Positions 8,318 through 18,250 of a DNA stretch of 64,000 nt are shown piece after piece. The notes under the pieces are model-generated. The model saw nothing but the letters and a program-made list of their open reading frames with translations, was not told where the DNA came from and did no database searches. Made by a program: the position numbers and the translations under genes. Source of the DNA: Leadbetterella lacustris (GTDB lineage: Bacteria > Bacteroidota > Bacteroidia > Cytophagales > Spirosomataceae); contig OZ248435.1 of NCBI GenBank assembly GCA_965234335.1, forward strand, positions 310,001 through 374,000, written 5' to 3'. Position 1 is the first letter of the stretch, and each line of letters starts with the position of its first letter.

Positions 8318-10806
8318 ACAAAATAGAAGAGGCACTCATCAAGCGGTTTGAGGAACAGCGTGTCATATTTTGGTATGATGAAAAACAAGAAATGGAAGAG
8401 CAGTTTCAAGCTATTGATTTGGGAAGTGTTCAGAAAATTCATGTTAAAGGCAACGAATTTGAGATAAAATATATCATAATCAAACAGCAGCCCAAAGCAA
8501 AATTTTTGTTGTATTTCTCAGATCCTAAACCTGCCAATGAAGACAACTGGCTTCTGGATTTGGAATTAGCCCATTATGTTTTTCAAACGGATAAAGAAGC
8601 ACTTTACTTACAAGAAATGGGCTTGGACTACCATTTGAAGGAGTTAGTAGCACAGCATATTGAGTTTTTTAAGGCCAAAGAGCGGAGAGCAAAATTAGCC
8701 GAATTTCTAGGTGTAAACGATACACATGATGAGATCCGATATAAAATGTTGGCTGTAGTATTTGCCAACGAAAACATCAATCTAGGTACGTATATCATTG
8801 CCCATGCAGCTGCATTTATAGACAACAATGAGCGAATAGATAAAGATTTAAAAAAGTATAACCTCTCAGAATTCTACTGGAAAGAAATAAGCCGCAAGTA
8901 TAATTATCTCAACACAAACCCAAGCATATATGATTTGTTGTTAGAAATCTTTGCCAATCAGTTTGTATTAGTCAAAAAACCAGGCTTAGGACTAGATACA
9001 AGACTGTTATTGTCAAACTGGAAAGATACAGTACAATTCAAAGATTATTTTGGGAGAGTTTCAGCGAAAGTTGCAGATGACCTACGAATCCAAGATAAAC
9101 TGGACAATGCAAAACTGGACGAAATTATTACAGATGATATATTTGTGCTTTCAGAACAAAAAATACTTCATGAACTCATAGCCTTGATCATCCATGAAGA
9201 AATAACCGCTGAAAAGATCTCTATGTATGTCAAAAACCGTAAAAATAAGTTTTGGTACAACGGATTTGTGTCATTTTACAATTGCCTGACTCACGCTACA
9301 GAGATGATAGCCAGTGTGAAAAAATATAAGGACATTGATTACAAAACTTTCGAAGAAGGTACAAAACACTATGCGGAACACACCCATATCGTAGACTATC
9401 ATTACCGCAAATTTATTTGGAATTTCAGACAAACGAATCAGAACAAAGTGTTGGCCTCACTGGCTGAAAAAGTAGAAAAAGTGTACTCTAACGATTGGTT
9501 ACTGGCTTATAATGACAAATGGCAAAGTATCATTGATAAACTGGATACTTGGCCAAGTGAGGTCATGAAAGACCAAAGACGATTCTTTGAACACCATGTA
9601 AAATCCACTTTTTCGAAAAAACAAAAGTTGTTTGTTATTATATCAGATGCTTTTAGGTATGAGTGTGGAGTTGAATTATTGAAGCGAATACATTCAGAAA
9701 ACCGTTTTGAGCCTACGCTCGAATACATGGTAAGTACCCTTCCGTCATACACACAGTTGGGTATGGCAGCATTATTGCCCCACAAAACCATGACACTTCA
9801 GGCCAATTCAGATGCCATATCGTTGGATGGTCAGTCTACTGTAGGAACGCAAGCAAGAGCAAAAATTCTAGAGTTAGGATCAGAAGTAAGAGCGACGGCA
9901 ATTACAGCTGAGGACTTTATGAAATTGAACACAAGCAAAGAAGGTCGTGATTTTGTGAAACAGTATGAATTGATTTACATTTATAACAACAGAATAGACA
10001 AAACAGGCGATGATAAAGTATCAGAAGATAAAGTATTTGAAGCCGCAGAGGATGAAATGACTTTTTTGGTTGCTCTGCTCAAAAAGATTACAAATATGAA
10101 CGGCACAAATATTATGATTACCGCTGACCATGGTTTCATATATCAAAATGCTGAATTGTTGGAAAGTGATTTTACGGTTTCGAACCATAAAGGAAATGTT
10201 TGGAAGGAAAATCGCCGATTTGTAATAGGAGAGGGGCTAGAAAGCGATAAAGCCACAAAAGCCTTTAAAGCCAAGAATTTGGGCATAGACACCGAAGCGG
10301 ACATCTTGATACCAAAATCTATAAACCGACTGCGAGTAAAAGGAGCAGGGTCACGTTTTATACACGGTGGAGCATCTTTGCAAGAGATCATGATTCCATT
10401 GATTAAAATATCTAAGTCAAGGCAAGATACCACTACACAGGTAGTTGTGGATATTATCAAATCAACAGATAGAATTACGTCCAATCTGCTAATTGTTTCA
10501 TTCATTCAAACAGAATTGGTTTCTGACCAAGTATTACCCCGGACAATTCGTGCGGCCATTTATGCTGAAGACGGTGAGATTCTTTCCGATTTGTTCAAAT
10601 ATACTTTTGATATAGCTGATGGTGCGGAGCGAATGCGAGAAGTAAAGCATAGATTTCAGTTAAGTAGTAAAGCATCTGGTAAGTATAAAAACAAGTCTGT
10701 AAAATTAGTTTTGGAAGAACCCGTAGATGGAACCACAAAGTGGAAAGGTTACAAGGAGTACTTTTACACACTAAACATTTCTTTTGCCAACGATTTTGAT
10801 GATTAA
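8314..10806 (+). CDS. pglZ: BREX-1 alkaline-phosphatase-superfamily protein PglZ (type A)
   Basis: An 830-residue protein that starts inside the stop of the previous gene (ATGA). PglZ proteins carry an alkaline phosphatase/sulfatase-type metal site and are core BREX components. The first metal-ligand segment is visible as VIISDAFRYECG (~residue 443) and the second as MITADHGFIYQ (~residue 602). Both are typical of PglZ. The N-terminal ~200 residues match the usual PglZ start (EEALIKRFEEQRVIFWYDE). It is followed 12 nt later by brxL. No truncation or missing ligand is seen. Confidence 0.95.
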   Translation: MNKIEEALIKRFEEQRVIFWYDEKQEMEEQFQAIDLGSVQKIHVKGNEFEIKYIIIKQQPKAKFLLYFSDPKPANEDNWLLDLELAHYVFQTDKEALYLQEMGLDYHLKELVAQHIEFFKAKERRAKLAEFLGVNDTHDEIRYKMLAVVFANENINLGTYIIAHAAAFIDNNERIDKDLKKYNLSEFYWKEISRKYNYLNTNPSIYDLLLEIFANQFVLVKKPGLGLDTRLLLSNWKDTVQFKDYFGRVSAKVADDLRIQDKLDNAKLDEIITDDIFVLSEQKILHELIALIIHEEITAEKISMYVKNRKNKFWYNGFVSFYNCLTHATEMIASVKKYKDIDYKTFEEGTKHYAEHTHIVDYHYRKFIWNFRQTNQNKVLASLAEKVEKVYSNDWLLAYNDKWQSIIDKLDTWPSEVMKDQRRFFEHHVKSTFSKKQKLFVIISDAFRYECGVELLKRIHSENRFEPTLEYMVSTLPSYTQLGMAALLPHKTMTLQANSDAISLDGQSTVGTQARAKILELGSEVRATAITAEDFMKLNTSKEGRDFVKQYELIYIYNNRIDKTGDDKVSEDKVFEAAEDEMTFLVALLKKITNMNGTNIMITADHGFIYQNAELLESDFTVSNHKGNVWKENRRFVIGEGLESDKATKAFKAKNLGIDTEADILIPKSINRLRVKGAGSRFIHGGASLQEIMIPLIKISKSRQDTTTQVVVDIIKSTDRITSNLLIVSFIQTELVSDQVLPRTIRAAIYAEDGEILSDLFKYTFDIADGAERMREVKHRFQLSSKASGKYKNKSVKLVLEEPVDGTTKWKGYKEYFYTLNISFANDFDD

Positions 10807-10818
10807 TAATCCCCAATT

Positions 10819-12825
10819 ATGAAAACATTAGATACAAAACTCAATCAGTACTTCAGTGGAAAAGTAGTAAGGAAAGACCTTACAAAATTGGTGAAAGGCA
10901 ATGCCATAGTTCCCATTTATGTTTTGGAATATTTGCTGGGCCAATATTGTGCAACCGACGACGAAGAAACCATAGAGCATGGTGTAGAGACCGTAAAAAA
11001 CATACTTACCAAACACTTTGTACACAGAGATGAAGCCCAGATAATCAAATCGACGATTAGAGAAAGAGGCTCACACAGAATTATCGATAAGGTGGCGGTA
11101 CAGCTCAACGACAAAAAAGATCAGTATGAAGCCTCCTTTATCAATCTAGGCTTAAATAAAGTTCCGATTTCTGACGAAATTATCCGTGAACATCAAAAGC
11201 TATTGTCCATAGGAGTTTGGTGTATTTTGACATTGGCATATATGCCTTCAGCGGAAAAAGACCATACACCATGGATAATTGAAAGCTTGAAGCCGATACA
11301 AATTGCAAATACAGATATTGAGGAGTATAAGCAAGCCAGAGCGGCTTTTTCTAAAGAGGAATGGATAGATGTATTAATGCAAACCATGGGTCTAAATCCA
11401 GAGGAATTCACGTTTAGGTCAAAATTATTACAACTTACAAGGCTTGTACCGTTCGTAGAAAATAATTACAACCTTATTGAGCTAGGTCCTAAAGGAACAG
11501 GCAAAAGCCATATTTTTTCTGAATTATCACCACATGGCATGCTGATATCAGGTGGAGAAGTATCAAAAGCCAAGCTCTTTGTTAACAACAGTTCCGGTGA
11601 AATAGGTTTAGTAGGTTATTGGGATGTGGTTGCTTATGATGAATTTGCTGGAAAAAGTAAGAATACAGACAGAGGTTTGGTGGACATCATGAAAAACTAT
11701 ATGGCCAATAAATCATTTTCTAGAGGCACACAGGTATATGGAGCTTCGGCTTCAATGGTTTTTGTGGGCAACACAGACCATTCAGTGCCTTACATGCTCA
11801 ATCATTCAAATTTATTCGATGCATTACCTAAAGACTACTATGATACTGCATTCTTGGACAGGATACACGCCTACTTACCAGGATGGGAAGTCCAAAAGCT
11901 AAGGAACGAAATGTTTACCTCTGACTATGGTTTCATTGTGGATTATCTGGCGGAGATATTAAAAGATCTTCGTAAAGAAGACAAGTCAAATGATTATGCC
12001 AAGTATTTCCAATTGTCTGATACCATTACCACAAGAGATAAAACAGCTATATCAAAAACGTTTGGTGGGCTAATCAAGGTAATATATCCAAATGGTATAT
12101 ATTCAGAATCGGAAGCAAAAGAGATATTAGACTTCGCCATAGAAAGTCGCAAAAGAGTGAAAGACCAGCTTTGCAAAATGGATGAAACCTTCAACGATAC
12201 ACCAGTTTTCTTTGAATATACCGATACAACAAACAAGACTTACAGCGTAGAAACCTTAGAAATGATAGAATTTGGTCCCAAGCTAGAACCAGATTTGGTT
12301 TCAAAGGAAAAAGAGCGTTTTTCTTCTACCAATTTTCCCACAGGGAAATCTTTAGAAAATGGTCATAGACTCGTGAGAGATAACCAAACCAATATTAGTT
12401 ATGATAGTTTATTCGGAGACTATTTGTCAGAAGCGACCGAAATCACGCTAAAAGACCCTTACATTCGATTACCTTATCAACTCCGTAACTTCATGGAGTT
12501 CTGCAAGCTGGTGGCAGACAAAAAAAAGGAATCTGAAGAAGTAAGCCTTCACCTTTTAACAAATAATATAGAAGACTACCTTGAAAATGCAAAAGAAGCC
12601 TTCAAAGAAATGATAGACAGCCTAGAACCTGTTGGTGTTAAACTATCATTCGAATTTAGTGACACTCAACACGATAGGTCAATCACACTCAACAACGGCT
12701 GGAAAATCATCCTAGGCCGTGGCTTAGATATCTGGCAAAAAACCAACGGCCGCTTTGATATTGCCGAATACGCACAGGAAAAACGAAAATGCAAAGAGTT
12801 TGAGGTGACGTATGTTAGGGGGTGA
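10819..12825 (+). CDS. brxL: BREX system Lon-protease-like AAA+ protein BrxL
   Basis: A 668-residue protein, close to the usual BrxL length. It has a Walker A motif GPKGTGKSH (~residue 224) and a Walker B-like VVAYDEFAG (~residue 270). Strong BrxL-type sequence surrounds them (SGGEVSKAKLFVNN, GLVDIMKNYMANKSFSRG). The C-terminal ~100 residues correspond to the Lon-like domain. BrxL is a DNA-binding AAA+ ring needed for phage exclusion in type 1 BREX. It is the last gene of the operon; only AT-rich sequence separates it from the next gene. Confidence 0.95.
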   Translation: MKTLDTKLNQYFSGKVVRKDLTKLVKGNAIVPIYVLEYLLGQYCATDDEETIEHGVETVKNILTKHFVHRDEAQIIKSTIRERGSHRIIDKVAVQLNDKKDQYEASFINLGLNKVPISDEIIREHQKLLSIGVWCILTLAYMPSAEKDHTPWIIESLKPIQIANTDIEEYKQARAAFSKEEWIDVLMQTMGLNPEEFTFRSKLLQLTRLVPFVENNYNLIELGPKGTGKSHIFSELSPHGMLISGGEVSKAKLFVNNSSGEIGLVGYWDVVAYDEFAGKSKNTDRGLVDIMKNYMANKSFSRGTQVYGASASMVFVGNTDHSVPYMLNHSNLFDALPKDYYDTAFLDRIHAYLPGWEVQKLRNEMFTSDYGFIVDYLAEILKDLRKEDKSNDYAKYFQLSDTITTRDKTAISKTFGGLIKVIYPNGIYSESEAKEILDFAIESRKRVKDQLCKMDETFNDTPVFFEYTDTTNKTYSVETLEMIEFGPKLEPDLVSKEKERFSSTNFPTGKSLENGHRLVRDNQTNISYDSLFGDYLSEATEITLKDPYIRLPYQLRNFMEFCKLVADKKKESEEVSLHLLTNNIEDYLENAKEAFKEMIDSLEPVGVKLSFEFSDTQHDRSITLNNGWKIILGRGLDIWQKTNGRFDIAEYAQEKRKCKEFEVTYVRG

Positions 12826-12928
12826 AGGGTTTCATTTCACTTTTGATTTTTTTTGGAAATAATATTTAGAATTTTAATAAGTTTATTTTCCACCTTCTTA
12901 TATTTATAAAATTTAACCGTTTATTAAA

Positions 12929-13552
12929 ATGAGGTTTTTTTTAACACTTACAATTCTAATATTTTCATTTGGTTGTCAGAATAATTTAGAAAATAATCCT
13001 AAAGAGAGTTCTAGTAACAAACTTTCAGCAAATAAATCGGATTTACTAATTGGAGTGAATGCCAAAATAAAGGATACTCCTACGGAGTGGAATTCAATTT
13101 CCGTAAATAATTTCACTTTTTCTTTACCAAACAATTTTGAGTACCAAACGGCAGTCTCAAATGAAAATAGGAAGGTTTACTTAGATAGTAATGCTAATCT
13201 GTGTCTTACAATTGATATGTCAGCCTTACCATCTGGCTATGAGGAAAGTAAAATATTTGATTTAATAACTGATTTGAAAAGTTTTGGAGTAGAAATAAAT
13301 AATGAAAACAAAAAATTATTTAATGATTTTCATCTTGATAATACTAGTGAATCAAGATTAGGAAATATTAAATCTATTCTGGTTAATCAAACTTCTACCC
13401 TTGTATCTGGAAAGAATATTTTAATGAATACTAAAACCCATTTTGTGATTTCTAAGCCGTTTTATTGCAGTTTGAATTTTGTATACCCAAAAAGAGATCT
13501 TGAAGGGGAAAAGATTGTGGACAAAATTATGAAATCTTTCAAATTTGAATAG
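12929..13552 (+). CDS. Predicted lipoprotein of unknown function
   Basis: A 207-residue protein with a hydrophobic N-terminus ending in a lipobox-like LIFSFGC, so probably a membrane-anchored lipoprotein. The mature part begins with an Asn/Ser-rich linker and then a mixed alpha/beta stretch with no motif I recognise. The gene is more A/T-rich than the BREX genes upstream and is separated from brxL by ~100 bp, so it is probably a separate unit. Confidence 0.7.
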   Translation: MRFFLTLTILIFSFGCQNNLENNPKESSSNKLSANKSDLLIGVNAKIKDTPTEWNSISVNNFTFSLPNNFEYQTAVSNENRKVYLDSNANLCLTIDMSALPSGYEESKIFDLITDLKSFGVEINNENKKLFNDFHLDNTSESRLGNIKSILVNQTSTLVSGKNILMNTKTHFVISKPFYCSLNFVYPKRDLEGEKIVDKIMKSFKFE

Positions 13553-13618
13553 ACTCTGCTAATATTATCAAAGGTAGTTGAGAAGTCATTACTTTTTATT
13601 CCTTAAGATTTAGAAATA

Positions 13619-13870
13619 CTAAATATACTTTGATTTAAGATTCATTATTTCAACTTGTATTTTTATACTTTCTTGTAATTGGGTTAAATTTTTTAATATT
13701 CCTTCATCCAAATTCTTTTTTTTAATAATTTCCCCAAGACTGGGTAAAATATATTCATATGGAAATATTTTGTAATTACTAATAAAAATTACTACAGCCA
13801 TTTTAATTAAATTCGGATCGGTTTCCTCATTGAAATTATTAAAAAAAGTTTCATTGAATGTTCTTTTAAA
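13619..13870 (-). pseudogene. 3' half of a 130-codon gene interrupted by an IS21-family element
   Basis: This minus-strand frame is the C-terminal part of a small hypothetical protein: ~83 codons reading KRTFNETFFNNFNEETDPNL onward to the stop at 13,619. Its 5' half lies beyond the IS at 16,482-16,628. Removing the IS plus one copy of the TTTAAA duplication joins the halves in frame (...NYVEMVFKRTFNETFF...) to give a single 130-codon ORF starting MKFIDQLKYI. The function of the intact protein is not recognised; it is Asn/Lys-rich and predicted helical. Confidence 0.8.
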
Positions 13871-13959
13871 TGTAAGTGGCGGCGATATTGAGCCACCATC
13901 GGCAGAGTAAAGTGAGCCACTTTGTAGAGAAGTAAAAGGTAGCTTTACAAAGATAAAAA

Positions 13960-14706
13960 CTAAACTTGATTTTGCTCCATATTTTTTCTAATTCTCATAG
14001 ATAGACCCTTTAGCTCTATTCGATTGGCGTGTTGCAAAACTCTGTCAAGAATAGCATCAGCTAAAGTAGGTTCATCTAAATAGTCATACCATTTATTGAT
14101 AGGTAATTGAGAGGTGATGATAGTTGAAGATTTTCCGTGTCTATCTTCAATGAGCTGCATGATTGCCATTTTAGCATGATGGTCGAGAGGTTGAAGTCCC
14201 CAATCATCAAGAATCAGTAGGTGCATTCTTTCAAGTTTGGCAAGTTCCTTCATATAAGAGCCATCGGCTTTTGCCAAATGGAGTTTTTGCAAGAGCTTAG
14301 ATAAAGAAAAATAGGCTACCCGTAAACCTAACTGACAGGCTTGATAACCTAAGGCAGTAGCAATAAAGCTTTTTCCACAACCAGTTGCACCAGTGACCAA
14401 GACATTCTCTTTTCTGGTAATGAAGCTGGTATCAGCTAATCTTAGCATCAGATTTTTGTCAAGATTCCTTTCGGGTAAATACTCTATCTCCTCAATAGCC
14501 GCTTGGTATCTAAACTTTGCTTGCTTAATAGACGATTGCATTTTTCGGTGTTGTCGGTGTTCGTACTCGGAATGAATCAGATGTGCCAATAGTTGGTCGG
14601 CAGTCATTTGTTTATCAAGTGGTAAGGAGATAATGGTCTCAAAAGCCTGAGCCATTCCTGTGAGTGATAGTTGACGCATTTGGTCAAGGGTTGCTTGATT
14701 GTTCAT
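13960..14706 (-). CDS. istB: IS21-family helper ATPase IstB
   Basis: A 248-residue AAA+ protein. It has Walker A VTGATGCGKSFIATAL (~residue 105), Walker B-like LLILDDWGLQPL (~residue 170) and the IstB-type N-terminus (MRQLSLTGMAQAFE). It acts with IstA in target capture and strand transfer. It lies 38 nt downstream of istA in the same orientation, the standard IS21 arrangement. Length is normal with no frameshift. Confidence 0.95.
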   Translation of the reverse strand: MNNQATLDQMRQLSLTGMAQAFETIISLPLDKQMTADQLLAHLIHSEYEHRQHRKMQSSIKQAKFRYQAAIEEIEYLPERNLDKNLMLRLADTSFITRKENVLVTGATGCGKSFIATALGYQACQLGLRVAYFSLSKLLQKLHLAKADGSYMKELAKLERMHLLILDDWGLQPLDHHAKMAIMQLIEDRHGKSSTIITSQLPINKWYDYLDEPTLADAILDRVLQHANRIELKGLSMRIRKNMEQNQV

Positions 14707-14744
14707 GTTGCAATAGCGATATGACGCTTGTTAATTGTTTTTAT

Positions 14745-16319
14745 TTACTGATAAGATTTTGCTCCTCTAATGTTTTCATGGAGTGGAATAATGGGTCTAT
14801 TCTCTGTTTGCAAATTGAGTATTGGAATATTTTCGTCTTCTAAATTAATGCGGTCTAATTCACGGTCAAGAATAGATTTGATAAGAGTCGCTGAGATATG
14901 ATTGTAGTACAAAGCTCTCAGACAGGCATTTTCTAAACGCTCTGCCGTGTATCGTTTAGCAAAACTTAACACGCCAGCACACGAACGATAAGCCTGTTCT
15001 GGATAGGCGGTTTTACGGAGAATTTCATCAATAGCCAGTCTAGTATTGATACCTATTTTAGAAGCTTGCTCTTCAAAAAACAATGGCGACCAGCCACTAA
15101 CCCATTGATGATTAGGATGTAAGTGTTCTTTTGAGGTTGTATAACGCCCTTTCGCTATAAGCCTTTCATGAAAAGCTACTCGTTGATGATTGTGATAAAT
15201 CTCAACAGTTTCAGCCGTATAAATTAATTTTACTTGTTTGCCTACAAGGCGATAAGGTACTGAATAGTAATGCTTGTCTTCTTTTAAGGTAGCATGTCCA
15301 TTTGGATGAACTTTCGATAAGGAAAACTTCTTTAATTGATAGTGTTCTGATGGTAAAGATTGTAATGTGTTTTGTTCAAGTTCTACAAAACGTTCTCTAC
15401 GAGAATAGCCTTTTTCTTTTTGTAGCGTATTATTATGAACTTCCAAAAGGCTTGCAATAGCCTCATTGATTTCAACTAAGGAATGAAAAACTCGGTTGCG
15501 AAGTGGAGCATATATACGTCCATAAAGTATATTGACCGCATTTTCTACCAACGCTTTATCTTTTGGTTTACGGCTGCGTGCAGGAAAAATACATGTGCCG
15601 TAGTGAGAAGCGAAGTCTGCCAGCGTTTCATTAATCTCTGGCTCATAACGATCAGCTTTAGTTACGGCCGCTTTTAAGTTGTCAGGCACAATGGCTTGTG
15701 GTACACCGCCCATAAAAGTGAGTGTGTTACTCAATGCCAGGATAAAGTCGTCTTTACGCTGGCTCATCACACATTGTGCATACGTTAGCTGGGAGCAGGG
15801 TAAAATCGCAACAAAGAATTCTAACAAAATTTGTTCACCTGTGTCTAGGTCTATCAAATGAAGTTTATCTCCTGCAAAATCAACGAAAAGTTTATCACCC
15901 GCTTTATGCTCTAAGTGCATGGTAACTTTTTGAATAGCTTGCCACCGCTGAAAAAGAAAACAGAATTGACGATATTTTACACCTAATGGATAGACAAGGT
16001 TATATTCCATCCAGAGTGTCATTCGGCTAACGCCCACACGGGTAAGTTCTTTGGTATAACTTGGAAAAAGTGCATAAAGCTCTGGATAAGATAAGGATGT
16101 TGTTGGTGCAGGTGTACTCAGCAATTGAACTAATTGTTCCTCTGTCCATGACAGATAGGTACTTAGATCGGCTTGATGGGAAGACAACTGAGTAAGATAG
16201 TTGTCGAGGGTATTTCGAGAAATACCCAATATTTGAGCAATCATGCGTTTGCTCTTTTTCGACACTCGGAGTTCGATAATACGTTTTACTTGAAACATTT
16301 GGATTCGCTGATTAGCCAT
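14745..16319 (-). CDS. istA: IS21-family transposase IstA
   Basis: A 524-residue DDE transposase of typical IstA length. The N-terminus is a helix-turn-helix region (VKRIIELRVSKKSKRMIAQ, then LGISRNTLDNYL). The catalytic core shows DFAGDKLHL (first Asp, ~residue 148), VPDNLKAAV (second Asp) and KDKALVENAV (Glu), matching the rve integrase fold. The C-terminal Mu-type beta-barrel region follows (YYSVPYRLVGKQVKLIY). Intact and co-oriented with istB. Confidence 0.95.
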   Translation of the reverse strand: MANQRIQMFQVKRIIELRVSKKSKRMIAQILGISRNTLDNYLTQLSSHQADLSTYLSWTEEQLVQLLSTPAPTTSLSYPELYALFPSYTKELTRVGVSRMTLWMEYNLVYPLGVKYRQFCFLFQRWQAIQKVTMHLEHKAGDKLFVDFAGDKLHLIDLDTGEQILLEFFVAILPCSQLTYAQCVMSQRKDDFILALSNTLTFMGGVPQAIVPDNLKAAVTKADRYEPEINETLADFASHYGTCIFPARSRKPKDKALVENAVNILYGRIYAPLRNRVFHSLVEINEAIASLLEVHNNTLQKEKGYSRRERFVELEQNTLQSLPSEHYQLKKFSLSKVHPNGHATLKEDKHYYSVPYRLVGKQVKLIYTAETVEIYHNHQRVAFHERLIAKGRYTTSKEHLHPNHQWVSGWSPLFFEEQASKIGINTRLAIDEILRKTAYPEQAYRSCAGVLSFAKRYTAERLENACLRALYYNHISATLIKSILDRELDRINLEDENIPILNLQTENRPIIPLHENIRGAKSYQ

Positions 16320-16481
16320 TGTCTGTCTGAGAATGACCGTTATGTTTCAGGTCGATTCTAACAACAAACTTCGGAAATTACAGCTACCCAATTACTCCTT
16401 TTTAAAGTGGCTCAGTTTGCTCTGCCGACTATGGCTCACCAACGAATGCCGACTATGGTTCAATTTGCTCTGCTTTTCTCA

Positions 16482-16628
16482 TTTAAAAACCATTTCAACA
16501 TAATTGTCATCAATATGTTCTGCAGATAGTAATCTCAAAAAAAAATTTTTCTTATTGTATTTTTTTAGTTTATTATCTAAATCCTCATATTCAGAATTTA
16601 TATACTTTAACTGATCTATGAATTTCAT
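16482..16628 (-). pseudogene. 5' half of the gene interrupted by the IS21 element
   Basis: The minus-strand frame starts at ATG 16,628 (MKFIDQLKYINSEYEDL) and runs to VEMVFK at the right copy of the TTTAAA duplication. It continues in frame with 13,870-13,619 once the IS is removed. It is separate from the IS genes and much more A/T-rich. Confidence 0.75.
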
Positions 16629-16702
16629 AAATGATTGATATGTTATTTATTATGTAAAATTTACCACAAGTTACATTTATTTTATAAGTTTTTAAAGTTT
16701 AA

Positions 16703-16884
16703 TGCATATTCCAGGGAAGGTGAGCCAGCGATTATTGTTCAATGTTAGACTTAGGATATCTACATTACAGATTGTGACCAAGTTGAAGACCAATTTGATG
16801 ACTTCTAAGGGATCGAATTGGCCAACGCACTGATTACTCAATCCAAAGTAGAAAAACTCGATTTTACGTAGCATTTGAAGTTAT
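16703..16884 (+). repeat. IS21-end-like module A (degenerate, no transposase)
   Basis: Begins TGCATATTCCAGGGAAGGTG followed by AGCCAGCG and a degenerate second TGAGCCA-type unit, then ~130 bp that aligns with modules B, C and D (GGATATCTAC, CCAATTTGATGACTTCT, GGGATCGAATTGGCC). It resembles a solo IS21-type terminus plus adjoining sequence. No transposase gene lies inside. It abuts module B directly, giving a tandem period of ~182 bp. Confidence 0.6.
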
Positions 16885-17075
16885 TGCATTTTCCGGTGCA
16901 AGTGAGCCAACCATTTCGGTTCAAACTGAGACACTTGAGCGAGCAAATCTATTTTATCGATTTCGACCAGGTTTAAGGCCAATTTGAGGTCTTATACGGC
17001 AATAAATTCGCCAACATACCAATTACTTAGCCAAAGGCGAAAACCTCGATTTAACGAAACTTTTGGTGGTTATTA
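16885..17075 (+). repeat. IS21-end-like module B
   Basis: Begins TGCATTTTCCGGTGCAAGTG, then AGCCAACCATTTCGGTTCAA, then interior sequence parallel to module A (TCTATTTTATCGATTTCGAC, GGCCAATTTGAGGTCTTATA). Less decayed at the terminus than A. No intact ORF is found inside. Confidence 0.6.
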
Positions 17076-18179
17076 CAGATGGTTAATTCTCAATTGGGTA
17101 ACACAAAAAGATTTTCCTTTTTTTTGAAATTGCGATCTACATCAACTTCGGTAAGATTGTTTCGCACCCTTTGATGACAATCAGATATTAATCTATCAAT
17201 ATAATATCATTTTGCATCCGGCATACGATCATAAATACTCAAAAAATTCTTTTAACGAACTTTCAGGGGGTTGTATGCTTTTCTTCTTACTAGAGCATAC
17301 ATACGCAATTGTTGGTCCATGTTCATACTCATGGCACTCCAAATGTTTTCTTTTGTTAAATAATGAGCTTTGGCATCAACTTTATACTCCAAATTCTTGT
17401 CTATTTCCGATTATATCACTTGTATTTTTTTTAGATTGCCATCTCCTGGTTTATTTTGTCCGACAAATATTGTGTGTTCAGTATTTTTTAGGTGTGTTCA
17501 CTTTTGCTTGAAGTGTGTTCACCTCAGTGAAATGAAGTGTGTTCACCTATTTTTGCCCCTCGCACACACCCTGTGTTCGGGGTGTGTTCAGAAGTGTGTG
17601 CATGGTGTGTAGAGGTGTGTAAGGCTGATTTGGGGTGTGTGCGGTAGGTGTGTGCGGAATTTATTAAATAGTATTATCTTTCTTTTGAGTTTACATTTTA
17701 ATTACTTTGATTTTTTTCGAGACTTTAAAGGTGTGTTCACACTGATATTGCTCAAATTCCAGCATATTGGAATTGTATTTTTCTAATATTTAACTTTTTT
17801 TACTCATTGCCTAAAGTTTGCTAATACAAGCCTACAAACTAGAACTAAACTTCTTTTTATCGACATCGGATGTTCGTAACCCAATAATTCTGCAGATATT
17901 TTAAGTTAACATAATTTGATGAACTTTTGAAGTCTGTAACATATATTTAGGAAGTTTTTTCGGTATATTATTTTGAATTAGATTTCGAGAGTTTGCCGAA
18001 ATTTCGAAAATAAGCTAGATACATGGTAAAAAAAAACATTGAATTTCTAAATATTGGCTTTCTGATTAATTTTAAATTGAATTTCGATATTTCAGAGGAT
18101 TTTAAATCGGTTTTGGTGTATTACTTTTAGGAGGCTGTATTTTGTTTTTGGCTTTTGATAGTAGACCAACGGATAATCT
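17076..18179. other. Gene-poor AT-rich stretch containing the GTGTGTTCA array
   Basis: About 1.1 kb without a convincing gene. Open frames at 17,212-17,612 are Cys/Phe-rich with no start context and partly just translate the GTGTGTTCA repeats. The only structure I see is the repeat array and hairpin at 17,472-17,740; the rest is AT-rich with no recognised motif. Confidence 0.6.
17472..17739 (+). repeat. GTGTGTTCA direct-repeat array
   Basis: Exact GTGTGTTCA occurs at 17,472, 17,492, 17,513, 17,537, 17,582 and 17,731, the first four spaced 20, 21 and 24 bp. Between 17,592 and 17,656 there are further GTGTGTG/GGTGTGTA variants. A perfect 8-bp stem (ACACACCC at 17,564-17,571 with GGGTGTGT at 17,580-17,587) sits in the middle. 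Near-helical spacing of identical units on one strand looks like an iteron or protein-binding array; what binds it is unknown. Confidence 0.75.
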
Positions 18180-18250
18180 ATGCAAGCGGAAAAAGACGCA
18201 AGAGGAGTTGTAGATGGAGTTTTTCAAAGAGCAAATCAAAAGGTATTACA

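Larger units (their letters stand above)
13871..16481 (-). mobile_element. Complete IS21-family insertion sequence
   Basis: The element is ~2.61 kb and carries istA and istB on the minus strand. Its ends are inverted: left TGTAAGTGGCGGCGATATTG and, on the opposite strand at the right, TGAGAAAAGCAGAGCAAATTG. Each is followed by TTGAGCCA/TTGAACCA and ATCGGCAGAG/GTCGGCAGAG sub-repeats. The TG...CA termini and multiple internal end repeats are typical of IS21. A TTTAAA direct repeat flanks it (13,865-13,870 and 16,482-16,487), a 6-bp target duplication within the 4-8 bp range known for IS21. Both ORFs are intact, so it may still be active. Confidence 0.9.

Noticed and set aside
17212..17612. Two overlapping + strand ORFs of 99 and 80 codons
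   Set aside because: Cys/Phe-rich translations with no ribosome-binding site; the second part simply translates the GTGTGTTCA repeats.
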